Assembly (NCBI GenBank): GCA_020402865.1
Contig: JADBYT010000001.1
Location: 124,001-188,000, forward strand
Source of the DNA: Bacteroidota bacterium
GTDB taxonomy: Bacteria > Bacteroidota > Bacteroidia > Palsa-965
Direction of reading: 5' to 3'
Length of the DNA: 64,000 nt
Below the pieces are notes generated by a model. It saw only the letters and a list, made by a program, of their open reading frames with translations, was not told where the DNA came from and searched no databases. Positions 1-8,807 of this stretch are shown here, piece by piece (within the stretch, counting starts at the first letter, position 1; every line of letters starts with the position of its first letter). A program made the translations under genes and the position numbers.

Positions 1-530
1 TTGTACAGGCCGTCGCCGTCCACATCTTCAAACGGAGCCAGCCGTTGAGCCTGTCCGGGTCTTCCGTTGCCCGGCCAGGTGCGTATGTTTTCGGGAATTA
101 CATAACCCGGCAAATTGCGGCAGGCAATAAACTGTTCAACCTCTGCGCGGTTCAGCTTCCATATTTTATCAAATGCAGCGCAGGTTGAATCGGCAATTGC
201 TGCTGTGGCCGTATCGAGTGGTCCGGGCCAGAAATCCATGCCGCTTTGCCGGTAATGCCCGGCTGCTAAATGAAGGAGTCCGTTATCATCAAGCCCCCCT
301 ATTAATAAAGAACTTGCAAAATTACTGTGTAAACTGCCACCCTTTGGTACTTCATAACCGGCATTTTGCAAATCCCACCACATATCGCCGCCGTTTAATA
401 TCCGGGCGCGCACATTATTAATATCAAGATCAACCTGGGCTGTAGCCTCATAACATGATGCGGCAAGCTGCGCATGTGCTGAGGTTGCCGATACAGTGCA
501 AAGAAAGAGTAAAATGTAAACGTGTTTCAT
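1..530 (-). CDS. Secreted surface protein, N-terminal part (cut by window edge)
   Basis: The ATG lies at 528-530 on the minus strand and the frame stays open to the window edge for about 176 codons. The first 20 or so residues form a signal peptide ending in AHAQ. The mature part begins with a pattern (DIDINNVRARILNGG-like, then MWWDLQN and a GGLD-GLLHLAA segment, then WPGPLDT) that I associate with long Bacteroidota exported proteins that usually end in a T9SS sorting domain. The end near the window edge has an Asp/Gly-rich calcium-site-like stretch (DVDGDGLY). The C-terminus is not visible, so the sorting signal is inferred. Function unknown. Confidence 0.75.
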   Translation of the reverse strand, partial: MKHVYILLFLCTVSATSAHAQLAASCYEATAQVDLDINNVRARILNGGDMWWDLQNAGYEVPKGGSLHSNFASSLLIGGLDDNGLLHLAAGHYRQSGMDFWPGPLDTATAAIADSTCAAFDKIWKLNRAEVEQFIACRNLPGYVIPENIRTWPGNGRPGQAQRLAPFEDVDGDGLY

Positions 531-786
531 GCAGAGGAAAGTTGTCAAATAAAAATAATATTTTATCCGGGAAAGGATGCAGTTAAATCATAAGTGCTTC
601 TCGCTTTTTGGTAACTGGTTGATTTTAAATCGCAGCTGTTTTTTTTAATGTGGGAACATGGAAACAAGTACGACATTCGACAAATTCTGTAAATCGTATC
701 GACGAACTCCGATATATATCAGGCAGAAATTGCTTGGAAGAAATGAATAATCGATACTACCTTTATTTGCCCATAAAATCAATGCT

Positions 787-1227
787 GTGCTCTATCATTA
801 CGCCAATAACAGTCCGGTAAAAACAGCTACGGCCACCGTAAGCTACAATCCTCAAAACAGGATTGTGCAAATGACTGCGCATCCCGGAGCCACGTTTGAT
901 GCCGAGCACGCAATAGACAATCGCACGGCGGCACTTGAGCTGGCCGGCTGGGAACGTTGCGGGCTCATTTTCGAAGCAGAGGGCGATATTGTTACCACGC
1001 CTGAAATGCGGCAGGTGTCTGCTTCTGCAGAATACAATTCGCACTTTATTGCCGTGGCATTGGTGAGCCCGAGTGTGGCGATGAAAATTCTCGGCAACTT
1101 CTACATGCGCATTAATCGTCCCGTGGTGCCAACCCGTTTTTTCAGCCAGCACGACCCGGCCGAAGCCTGGTTGCTTCAGCAGATAACCACCGATAAAATT
1201 CGGTTGGAAAAACAGGAGTCCCGCTGA
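787..1227 (+). CDS. STAS/SpoIIAA-like small cytoplasmic protein
   Basis: A 146-residue protein starting at GTG; an in-frame stop lies about 35 bases upstream and no ATG precedes the conserved part. It has no signal peptide. The pattern of alternating strands and helices (DAEHAIDNRTAALELAG, then a strand, then a segment around residues 75-105 ending in an N-P-x-R-F motif and a WLLQQ helix) resembles the STAS-like proteins common in Bacteroidota (DUF7793 type), in which an 'EAxxWL' helix closes the domain. The assignment rests on pattern recognition only. It stands alone with no obvious operon partner, and its role is unknown. Confidence 0.6.
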   Translation: MLYHYANNSPVKTATATVSYNPQNRIVQMTAHPGATFDAEHAIDNRTAALELAGWERCGLIFEAEGDIVTTPEMRQVSASAEYNSHFIAVALVSPSVAMKILGNFYMRINRPVVPTRFFSQHDPAEAWLLQQITTDKIRLEKQESR

Positions 1228-1294
1228 CTTTTTGTTTCCTGATCTCAATTGTGGAAATTTAGCCGCCATGCGTTATCTGTAAAAACAGGTTGTA

Positions 1295-1828
1295 ATGCGT
1301 GTGTATCTTCTTTTTCTGTTGAGTGTTTCATCCTGCTATATCCAGCATCCGCTTTCACACTCAGTTAGTGTAAAATCAGAAACAGGCTTTGTGGATTCTG
1401 CCGCTACTCTTTGTGTGAAATTATGCAGTGATGAGGAGTTGATTTTCTGGCATGTGGCGCTGACAGATACCGCCGGCAACGAACTTGCGTTGAAACGACC
1501 TGAACAAAACCTGTTTTCGGAAACAGATACGGTTGCTCTTCCGTTTGCTAAGGATTTCGTAGTATTCGATAGTTTGCCCGACAGTATTCCTTTACGGGTT
1601 TCGTTCAGGAGTTACGGTTATTACCGGTTTGATACGCTTATACACCCTTTAACTGGCCGGGGATTGAAAATAACGGTACGCCCTGTCGTAAATCCCGACG
1701 AGCAAAGTGGCTGCACGTTTGAACCCTTGGATGTGTTCGGGCTAAATCATTTGATACATGGCCCGATGGCACCTCTGAATCGTGAATTTCCATTATATGA
1801 GCTAAATAAACGCCCGCTTCCCCGTTAG
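1295..1828 (+). CDS. Hypothetical lipoprotein
   Basis: A 177-residue protein with a short hydrophobic N-terminus ending in LSVSSC, which looks like a lipobox, so a lipid-anchored periplasmic or outer-membrane protein is likely. The rest has beta-rich composition and several Asp-Thr-Asp turns (for example DTAGNE, SETDTVALPF), as in small beta-sandwich domains. I do not recognise the family. It follows the STAS-like gene by 67 bases on the same strand and could be cotranscribed with it. The overlapping minus-strand frames here are shadows. Confidence 0.55.
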   Translation: MRVYLLFLLSVSSCYIQHPLSHSVSVKSETGFVDSAATLCVKLCSDEELIFWHVALTDTAGNELALKRPEQNLFSETDTVALPFAKDFVVFDSLPDSIPLRVSFRSYGYYRFDTLIHPLTGRGLKITVRPVVNPDEQSGCTFEPLDVFGLNHLIHGPMAPLNREFPLYELNKRPLPR

Positions 1829-1921
1829 CTGCAATACAGCCTTGCTGATATTTTATATATTTGAACTGAGCGACCACTGATTCACCCTGTCACTTATCCC
1901 AAACCGAGTGACACCAGTTAC

Positions 1922-4177
1922 ATGAAAAAAGTATTCCTGCTGCTGCAGCTGTTTGCTGCATGCATTGTATTTGCACAGGCCCCTGTAATAATTACACCCT
2001 CACAATGGGACAGCCTCAAGGCTACCGGATTGTTGAACAGCGGACTGTATATTCAGGCATCAGGTAATCCGGCTGCTCCTGTACAACCCGTGGTGCAGCC
2101 GCCGGTTAGCCAGTCGGCGCCGGCAAACTGCAATTGCATGTTGTCCATTGACAATACATTTCAGGTGGTGCCATTTACAATTGGTATGCCACCTGATTAC
2201 CGGAACGACGACGGTTCATCTCCGCTGATTAATATTCCGTTTGTGTTTTGTTTTTATGGGAATATTTATACAAGTTTATTTATTAATAATAACGGGAATG
2301 TATCGTTCAGTAATCCTTACGGTACATTTACAGCCAGCGGATTTCCTACCAATCAGGTGGATATGATTGCGCCGTTCTGGGCGGATGTGGATACACAGAA
2401 TCCGCTCAGTGGTATTGTTTATTACAAAGTAACACCTTCCGCTTTAATTGTTCGCTGGCAAACGGTGGGTTATTTTTCCCAGCATGCCGACAAGCTCAAC
2501 GATTTTCAGCTTATCCTTACCGATGGTTTTGATCCGCTGCTTCCGGCAGGCAGCAACGTGTCGTTTTGCTATGGTGATATGGCATGGACTACCGGCGACG
2601 CATCTGGCGGGAACAATGGTTTTGGCGGCGTACCCGCTACCGTAGGGGCTAATGCCGGCGATGGTGTAAATTTTATTCAGATCGGCACATTCGACCAGGC
2701 GGGAACTACATACAACGGTCCGCTTGGCCCGGCAAGTCAGGTAAGCTGGCTCGATTATCAGCAGTTCTTTTTCAACGCCTGCAACGTGGGCAACGGCAAC
2801 AACATACCGCCCATTATGAACGCCGCACAGGTGTGCGATACGCTCACGCTCTGCGTGGGTGATACATTGCCCATTTCAGCCACTTTCCTCTCGCCCGAAA
2901 CCAATCAGATTACCACCATTACCGTTACACCCAGCGGCACCGGCTATACCCAGGTCAGCAACACACCCGGCTCAACAGCCGTTCTGGCGGGTGTGTTCAC
3001 GGGCATGCAAAGTAATATCGGCTACAATACATTGCTCATTTCAGGCTCCGACAACGGCACACCCGTGCAAACCACTTCAGGCACTGTAGTAGTGGAAGTG
3101 GTGCCCGGCCCCACTGCACAATTCACCGCCACAAGCGCCTGCCCCGACAGTCTCATCAGTTTTAACAGTCAGGGCACAGTTGTAATTCCCGGCAACGGAC
3201 CTGTTGTAAGCTGGCATTGGGAATTTAATGATCCGGCTGTAGCCAACGGCAGCGATACATCAGCTCTGCAGCTTCCGCAGTATGCCTACAACGCAGGCGG
3301 TACCTACACGGTAAATCTAACCGTTACAGATTCACTCGGCTGCTCCGATACCGTGAATACAACCGTAACGGTGTATCACAAGCCGCAAGTTGTATTTAGC
3401 GGTACCCCACTGAGTGGTTGCGCCCCGCTCTGTACTGATTTTACCGATCAGAGCACAGTCACCAACAGCAACATTACCAGCTGGGCCTGGACCTTTGGCG
3501 ATGGCGGCACCGCAGGCACTGCCAACCCGCAGCACTGCTACACCGTAAACGGCGCTTACACCGTGGGCCTCACCGTAACCTCAGCTGATGGCTGCCAGAA
3601 TACCGACTCGCTGCAGGGCTATGTGAATGTAATTCCCGGCCCGGTAGCAGCCATTACCGCTTCGCCGCCGGCATCGTCCATTAACAATCCGGTAATTAAT
3701 TTCATCGATGCCTCCACCGGTTCGCCGGTTACCTGGCTCTGGGATTTCGGCGGCGGAAACTTCTCAACTGATCAGAACACCAGTTTCACCTACAGCGATA
3801 CCGGTACATTTTGCGTTACTCTGATTGCTGCCGGCCCGGGCGGAGTTTGTCCGGATACAGCCACTGAATGTATCGTTATACTTCCCGAACTGCTGATCTG
3901 GTATCCGAACGCATTTACACCCAACGGAACGGGATTAAACGATGTGTTTAAGCCGGTAGTAAGCGATCCCGGTTATATTGCAGGATACAAATTCTATGTA
4001 TTCGACCGCTGGGGAAATATGATATTCAGCACCACCGACATTGCCGAAGGCTGGGATGGCCGCATGCAAAAAACCGGCGAAAAATGCCAGATTGATACGT
4101 ATGTGTATCTCATAAGCATAACCGACAAAGACGGGAATATCTTTGATCATCGGGGCATTGTTAATCTTATTCGCTGA
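1922..4177 (+). CDS. PKD-domain surface protein with T9SS type B sorting domain
   Basis: A 751-residue exported protein. Residues 1-19 form a signal peptide (MKKVFLLLQLF...FAQA). Residues about 85-290 look like a nidogen-type domain (FCFYGNIYTSLFINNNGNVSF; FWADVDT). About 395-650 hold three PKD domains, seen as repeats of WEF/WTFGDG/WDFGGG followed by Y..GTYTV or its variants. The last 90 residues (YPNAFTPNGTGLNDVFKP, DRWGNMIF, GWDGR) are the gliding-motility-associated C-terminal domain, which directs export by T9SS and attachment to the surface. It probably acts as an adhesin or structural surface protein. The dnaG start lies 42 bases downstream. Confidence 0.9.
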   Translation: MKKVFLLLQLFAACIVFAQAPVIITPSQWDSLKATGLLNSGLYIQASGNPAAPVQPVVQPPVSQSAPANCNCMLSIDNTFQVVPFTIGMPPDYRNDDGSSPLINIPFVFCFYGNIYTSLFINNNGNVSFSNPYGTFTASGFPTNQVDMIAPFWADVDTQNPLSGIVYYKVTPSALIVRWQTVGYFSQHADKLNDFQLILTDGFDPLLPAGSNVSFCYGDMAWTTGDASGGNNGFGGVPATVGANAGDGVNFIQIGTFDQAGTTYNGPLGPASQVSWLDYQQFFFNACNVGNGNNIPPIMNAAQVCDTLTLCVGDTLPISATFLSPETNQITTITVTPSGTGYTQVSNTPGSTAVLAGVFTGMQSNIGYNTLLISGSDNGTPVQTTSGTVVVEVVPGPTAQFTATSACPDSLISFNSQGTVVIPGNGPVVSWHWEFNDPAVANGSDTSALQLPQYAYNAGGTYTVNLTVTDSLGCSDTVNTTVTVYHKPQVVFSGTPLSGCAPLCTDFTDQSTVTNSNITSWAWTFGDGGTAGTANPQHCYTVNGAYTVGLTVTSADGCQNTDSLQGYVNVIPGPVAAITASPPASSINNPVINFIDASTGSPVTWLWDFGGGNFSTDQNTSFTYSDTGTFCVTLIAAGPGGVCPDTATECIVILPELLIWYPNAFTPNGTGLNDVFKPVVSDPGYIAGYKFYVFDRWGNMIFSTTDIAEGWDGRMQKTGEKCQIDTYVYLISITDKDGNIFDHRGIVNLIR

Positions 4178-4219
4178 GTGCTGCCTGAAAGGCATTTTGT
4201 ACCTTCGTGAGCCAGCCTT

Positions 4220-6211
4220 ATGATTCCGAAGGAAACCGTTGACCGTATTCTCGAAACCGCCCGCATTGAAGAGGTGGTCGGAGAGTTTGTATCGCTCAAA
4301 AAGCGCGGTGCAAACATGATTGGTCTTTGCCCGTTTCACAACGAAAAAACGCCCTCGTTTAATGTGTCGCCTGCACGCGGCATATACAAATGTTTTGGCT
4401 GTGGAAAAGGCGGCAATCCGGTAAATTTTGTGATGGATCACGAACAGCTTTCGTATCCTGAAGCATTACGCTGGCTGGCCCGGAAATACAATATTGAAAT
4501 TGAAGAGCAGGAGCGAAGCCCCGAACAGGCCGCTAAGGAAAACGAACGCGAAAGCCTGTTCATCGTCAGCAACTTTGCACAGAAACATTACACCAAAAAC
4601 CTGCACGAAACCGAAGAAGGAAAAGCCATTGGCCTGAGCTATTTTCTCGAACGCGGATTTCGTAAAGACATTATCGAAAAATTCCAGCTCGGTTACAGCC
4701 CTGATACATGGCGCGACATGACCGATGCTGCGCTGGCGGCCGGTTACAAGCTGGAGTATCTGGTAAAGGCTGGTTTAACGATACAGAATGAAGAAGATGC
4801 GTCGAAATTTTTCGATCGTTTTCGCGGGCGGGTGATTTTTCCGGTGCACAATGCCAGCGGGCGTGTAATTGCATTTGGCGGCCGCACACTCAAGACCGAT
4901 AAGAAAGTTGCCAAATACATCAACTCGCCCGAAACTGAAATTTACCACAAAAGCAATGTGCTTTACGGCCTGTTTTTCGCCAAGAAAGCGATTATGCAGG
5001 AAGATGTGTGTTACCTGGTAGAAGGTTACACCGATGTGATTTCAATGCACCAGGCGGGAATTGAAAACGTGGTGGCTTCGTCGGGTACATCGCTCACCGT
5101 GGAGCAGATACGCCTCATTCGCCGCTACACCAGCAACATTACCATTTTATACGACGGCGATCCGGCCGGTATAAAAGCCAGTTTCAGAGGGATTAACCTG
5201 ATTCTGGAAGAAAGTATGAATGTGCGTGTGCTGCTTTTTCCGGATAACGATGATCCAGATTCGTATTCGAAAAAAGTAACGCCCGATGCGTTGCGCGAAT
5301 TTATTTCGGCGAATACCAAAGACTTCATCAATTTCAAAACCGAATTGCTGAAGGCCGATGTGGGCAACGATCCCATCAAACGCGCCTCACTCATTCACGA
5401 AATTGTGGACAGTATTGCACTCATTCCCGATGCCATTACGCGCAGCGTGTATGTAAAAGAGTGCAGCCGCATACTTGATATTGAAGAACAGGCACTGCTT
5501 ACCGAGCTGAATAAACTCCGCCGCCGCCTGCACGAGAAAAAGCACGATGAGCAGGCGGTGAAAGAAGCGCCGCTGCCCGAACTTCCGCCCGATGTATATC
5601 CGCCCGATGAGTTTGTGCCTGATCAGCCGGCGCGCGAGGGCGATCACGCCAAAGTACAGTCGGGCGAAGTATTTGAGCGCGAACTGGTGCGCCTGCTGCT
5701 CAACTACGGACAGGAGCCTGTAACTGCCAAAACCACTGATGAGCTGGGCGAAGAAATTGAAGTAACAGTGCCGCTGGCCGAACTCATGCTGCACGAACTG
5801 GAGAGTGATGAAATTACATTTACGCATGCCGTTTATCAGCAGGTACTCAGTGAATACACGCAGCACATCAACAACGGCAACGTTCCCGATTTAAACTACT
5901 TTGTAAATTATCCCGATCAGAATATCTCGCAGCTTGCGGTTGATCTGGTGCAGATTCCCTATCAGCTGTCAGACTGGGAACGACATTTTATTTATGTGCA
6001 AACCGAAAGTCAGTTGTTGCGGCAGGCTGCGGTGCACAGTGTAAATGTGCTTAAACTTACACGGCTTGAGCAAATGATTGCCGACAATCAGAAACAACTG
6101 CGTGATAATCCTGATGAGGAGATACAACTGCAACTTATGCAGCAGCAGCTTAATCTGCTCAATGCAAAGCGCCATTTTTCGTCGTTGCTGGGGCGGATAA
6201 TTCTGAAATGA
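4220..6211 (+). CDS. dnaG: DNA primase
   Basis: A 663-residue DnaG, which makes the RNA primers for replication. The N-terminal zinc-binding domain shows CPFH followed by CFGC (residues about 37-64). The TOPRIM catalytic core shows EGYTD (around 270) and the acidic DGDPAG motif (around 315). The C-terminal 200 residues would bind the DnaB helicase and are rich in Asp/Glu/Pro at their start. An element TACCTTCG at 4200-4207, one mismatch from the Bacteroidota -7 consensus, lies just before the gene. Length is normal for the family. It converges on the histidine kinase gene downstream. Confidence 0.97.
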   Translation: MIPKETVDRILETARIEEVVGEFVSLKKRGANMIGLCPFHNEKTPSFNVSPARGIYKCFGCGKGGNPVNFVMDHEQLSYPEALRWLARKYNIEIEEQERSPEQAAKENERESLFIVSNFAQKHYTKNLHETEEGKAIGLSYFLERGFRKDIIEKFQLGYSPDTWRDMTDAALAAGYKLEYLVKAGLTIQNEEDASKFFDRFRGRVIFPVHNASGRVIAFGGRTLKTDKKVAKYINSPETEIYHKSNVLYGLFFAKKAIMQEDVCYLVEGYTDVISMHQAGIENVVASSGTSLTVEQIRLIRRYTSNITILYDGDPAGIKASFRGINLILEESMNVRVLLFPDNDDPDSYSKKVTPDALREFISANTKDFINFKTELLKADVGNDPIKRASLIHEIVDSIALIPDAITRSVYVKECSRILDIEEQALLTELNKLRRRLHEKKHDEQAVKEAPLPELPPDVYPPDEFVPDQPAREGDHAKVQSGEVFERELVRLLLNYGQEPVTAKTTDELGEEIEVTVPLAELMLHELESDEITFTHAVYQQVLSEYTQHINNGNVPDLNYFVNYPDQNISQLAVDLVQIPYQLSDWERHFIYVQTESQLLRQAAVHSVNVLKLTRLEQMIADNQKQLRDNPDEEIQLQLMQQQLNLLNAKRHFSSLLGRIILK

Positions 6212-6310
6212 TTTTAGATGTGGTGGCTTCGACCTCCGCCTAAATTGCAGGTATTCAGCCACCGGTCAATGTATTATTTTCAGTGGCTTTGATCTGTTCA
6301 ACCACCCTGC

Positions 6311-7819
6311 TTATTGCTTCAACTCTATTCTGAATGTGGTTCCTTTGCCCGGCTCCGAGCGTTTTACGAAAATGCTGCCGCTGTGGTAGTTTTCGATAAT
6401 CCGTTTGCAGAGTGAAAGGCCGAGCCCCCAGCCGCGTTGTTTGGTGGTAAAGCCGGGCTCAAACACGGTTTTGTGTTTGGAGCGTGGAATGCCTTTGCCG
6501 CTGTCGGTAATATCAATGATTACTTTTTCGGGTACTTCCTGCACGGTTACCGTAATGCTGCCGCGCCCGTCCATAGCGTCAACCGCGTTGCGGCAAAGGT
6601 TTTCGATGACCCATGCAAAGAGCGGGATGTTGAGCGGGGCAATGATTCCGTTGCCAGTATCAACCGTGTATTCTACTGATTTCGGGGAGCGTGCGCGGAT
6701 ATAATCAACGGCCTGTTCGAGGGCGTCGGAAAGGTTTTCGGGTTTGAGTTTAGGTTGGGAACCGATTTTTGAAAAACGCTCGGTAATCATTTCAAGGCGT
6801 TTTACATCACGACCTATTTCAACGGTAATTTCCGGGTCGATGCCTTTGAGTTGCATGTATTCGAGCCACGCAATGAGTGATGAAAGCGGTGTACCGAGCT
6901 GATGTGCCGTTTCTTTCGCCATGCCCACCCAAACATGATTCTGTTCGGCGCGGCGTGAGGTACTGAACAGGAAATAGGCGGTAAGCAGGAAGATGCCGAT
7001 AACGGTAAACTGGATATAGGGGAAGTAGCGCAACTGTTTCAATTGAGGCGACTCCATATACCAGATATAGTTTTTCTTGTTGCCAAGATTCACATCAATA
7101 CGGTTGCCCTCCTTTTGCAGCACGGTAAGCATTTTTGCCAGATAGGCGGCTGAGTCTTTCGCCACCATTGCCGAGTCGAGGTTGCCGAAGGCAATAATTT
7201 GGCCGGAAGCCGAATCGGCATAAATGGCCGGGGCTGAAGCCGGGTTGGCGGCTACTTCTTTAATGAACGATCGTTCATTGTCTTCAAACGAAAGGCGTAT
7301 TTCGGTAAACACTTCCGAATCGCGGTAGTAGAGGTAGTGGTATTTTCCGGGGCCTACTTCCATTGGGATGGAATCATGCTGCCGCTGCATTTCGGCAAGT
7401 TCTTCGCGCAGGTAAAGGCTGTCTTTTTCACGCTTCTGATCGAGGTTGCGCGAGAGGAGAATTTTGCCGTTATCATCAGTGAGAATTACCGGTACGGTTT
7501 CATTGTCCACAATTACCGCAAACACAAAGCCAAGCGCCACATCATCGTCGGGCAGTTGGGGCAGCATTTTATTGGCTTCGGCCCAGAGCTGTACTTTTTT
7601 GCGTTCTTCGCGGGCAATTTTGGCATAGAGCTGGCTGGTGGCTTCCATCATAAGCGCCTTGCGGCGCACGGCTTCGGCCCAGAGTTCTACATTGCGCTTT
7701 TCGCTGTCGGCAATTTTGCGCACAAGCTGACTCGTGTACCAGAGTGATGCGGATACAATTGTGGCTGCCGCCAGCAGCAGCAGCCATTTCCATCGCTGTT
7801 TTTTCGAGTAGATGTTCAC
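6311..7819 (-). CDS. Membrane sensor histidine kinase
   Basis: A 502-residue kinase that starts at GTG. A membrane segment lies at about residues 12-28 and a second at about 272-291, with a 240-residue extracytoplasmic region between. The cytoplasmic part has the phosphoacceptor motif ETAHQLGTPLSSL, an N-box (NLCRNAVDAMDG), G1 (DSGKGIP) and G2 (GWGLGLSLCKRII). Close to the membrane two copies of a motif of the form QLxxKIAxxExxxVxLWAEA occur at residues 31-50 and 63-82. No response regulator gene adjoins it, so it is an orphan kinase here. The signal is unknown. Confidence 0.92.
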   Translation of the reverse strand: MNIYSKKQRWKWLLLLAAATIVSASLWYTSQLVRKIADSEKRNVELWAEAVRRKALMMEATSQLYAKIAREERKKVQLWAEANKMLPQLPDDDVALGFVFAVIVDNETVPVILTDDNGKILLSRNLDQKREKDSLYLREELAEMQRQHDSIPMEVGPGKYHYLYYRDSEVFTEIRLSFEDNERSFIKEVAANPASAPAIYADSASGQIIAFGNLDSAMVAKDSAAYLAKMLTVLQKEGNRIDVNLGNKKNYIWYMESPQLKQLRYFPYIQFTVIGIFLLTAYFLFSTSRRAEQNHVWVGMAKETAHQLGTPLSSLIAWLEYMQLKGIDPEITVEIGRDVKRLEMITERFSKIGSQPKLKPENLSDALEQAVDYIRARSPKSVEYTVDTGNGIIAPLNIPLFAWVIENLCRNAVDAMDGRGSITVTVQEVPEKVIIDITDSGKGIPRSKHKTVFEPGFTTKQRGWGLGLSLCKRIIENYHSGSIFVKRSEPGKGTTFRIELKQ

Positions 7820-8518
7820 AGTTTATCCTTGCACGGTTTTTCCGCATTTCAGGCTGCAATAAAGATAATCGCATTTGTGTGCTAAAAAAAGAGAATATAT
7901 GCAGATAATCCGATCCCAAACTTTGCGGCTTGGGGTGTCACCTGAAGGCCATATGGTGAAACAGGAGACTTTGGCTAAGGAGTTGAAGCAAATGATAACT
8001 TTCTGGCAACAAATTATACATTGATTCCATAATAAAATATAAATATGTGCGTACAAACGATTGTTGCTGGTTGTATGTTCAATTAATACAACATGCAACA
8101 TATTCATTCGCCTTCTGCAAGAATTGCTCAATTAGTTTGGGTGAAATTAAAACCGATTGATTGATATATACGTATATTATGGATTTATCTGATTTATATA
8201 TTTAATTATAACAAATCAAAAAAAGATGAATTATTAATAAAATAAGCCCACTTATCAATTAAAAGCGGCCATTTATTGATATTATCATGAATCACGGAAA
8301 ACAATGACATTATCTTCGCTTTGTGAGCAGGCAATCAAAGAAAGACTCTCCTGCATGCGGATGTAATCATTTGGTAACCAGTCAAAAAATAATCTTTACG
8401 GTGGATTAATTCCACAGTGATTATGCAGTAAATCCGGAATGCTGCAGGCTGGTTTCGTTTTGCTCATGGCGGAAGCCGAAAAGCCATAAGAGTAGGCATT
8501 TTGTTAATATTTCTAATC
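7820..8518. other. AT-rich gene-free leader region upstream of the peptide operon
   Basis: About 700 bases without a convincing gene, visibly richer in A and T than the flanking housekeeping genes. A 102-codon minus-strand frame (7823-8131) has low-quality composition and was rejected. A possible -7 element TATCTTCG lies at 8311-8318 and a short inverted repeat GTGGA-N5-TCCAC at 8401-8415. Either could contribute to control of the precursor gene at 8519, but both are weak signals. The kinase promoter presumably lies at the left end on the minus strand. Confidence 0.5.
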
Positions 8519-8665
8519 ATGAATCTGTTTAAGATTAAGCCGAGTGCTGTGAAAACAGTGCAGAATTCAGCCCCTGCACAAACACTTTCTATCGAAGCAA
8601 TGAAGAAAGTAATGGGTGGCGGTGCATACAACAGCCACTGTTGCGTGAAGAAAGCAATGAGTTAA
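8519..8665 (+). CDS. Double-glycine leader precursor peptide (putative bacteriocin or signal)
   Basis: A 48-codon gene, ATG at 8519 and TAA at 8663-8665. Residues 23-34 read LSIEAMKKVMGG, matching the LSxxExxxVxGG leader consensus recognised by C39 peptidases. Cleavage after Gly34 would release a 14-residue core, GAYNSHCCVKKAMS, with adjacent cysteines at 41-42, a lone Tyr and a Lys-Lys pair. The N-terminal 22 residues are basic and polar. A strong hairpin follows within 15 bases. Downstream genes encode a C39 peptidase-ABC exporter and a HlyD adaptor, the standard partners. The core resembles no bacteriocin class I know. Whether it is an antimicrobial, a signal or a modified RiPP is open; that it is a secreted GG peptide is well supported. 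Confidence 0.85.
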   Translation: MNLFKIKPSAVKTVQNSAPAQTLSIEAMKKVMGGGAYNSHCCVKKAMS

Positions 8666-8677
8666 TACTTTTTTCAG

Positions 8678-8707
8678 GAGAATCATACCGGTTTCGGTAT
8701 GATTCTC
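8678..8707 (+). terminator. Hairpin between precursor gene and rest of operon
   Basis: A perfect 13-base-pair stem, GAGAATCATACCG (8678-8690) against CGGTATGATTCTC (8695-8707), closes a GTTT loop 12 bases after the precursor stop codon. The tract that follows (TTCTTATTATTT) is T-rich but not a pure run. It could be a leaky terminator or a 3' stabiliser giving excess precursor transcript over the transport genes. Confidence 0.75.
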
Positions 8708-8807
8708 TTCTTATTATTTATCTAAACAATATAAATAAAACAATTGTATATCGGATAATATTATAATCAGATCGAAAAAATACTATTCATTAATTATATA
8801 TAATTAG

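Noticed and set aside
7823-8131. 102-codon minus-strand frame before the peptide operon
   Set aside because: Cysteine- and isoleucine-rich with no family likeness, and it crosses the expected promoter region of the kinase.
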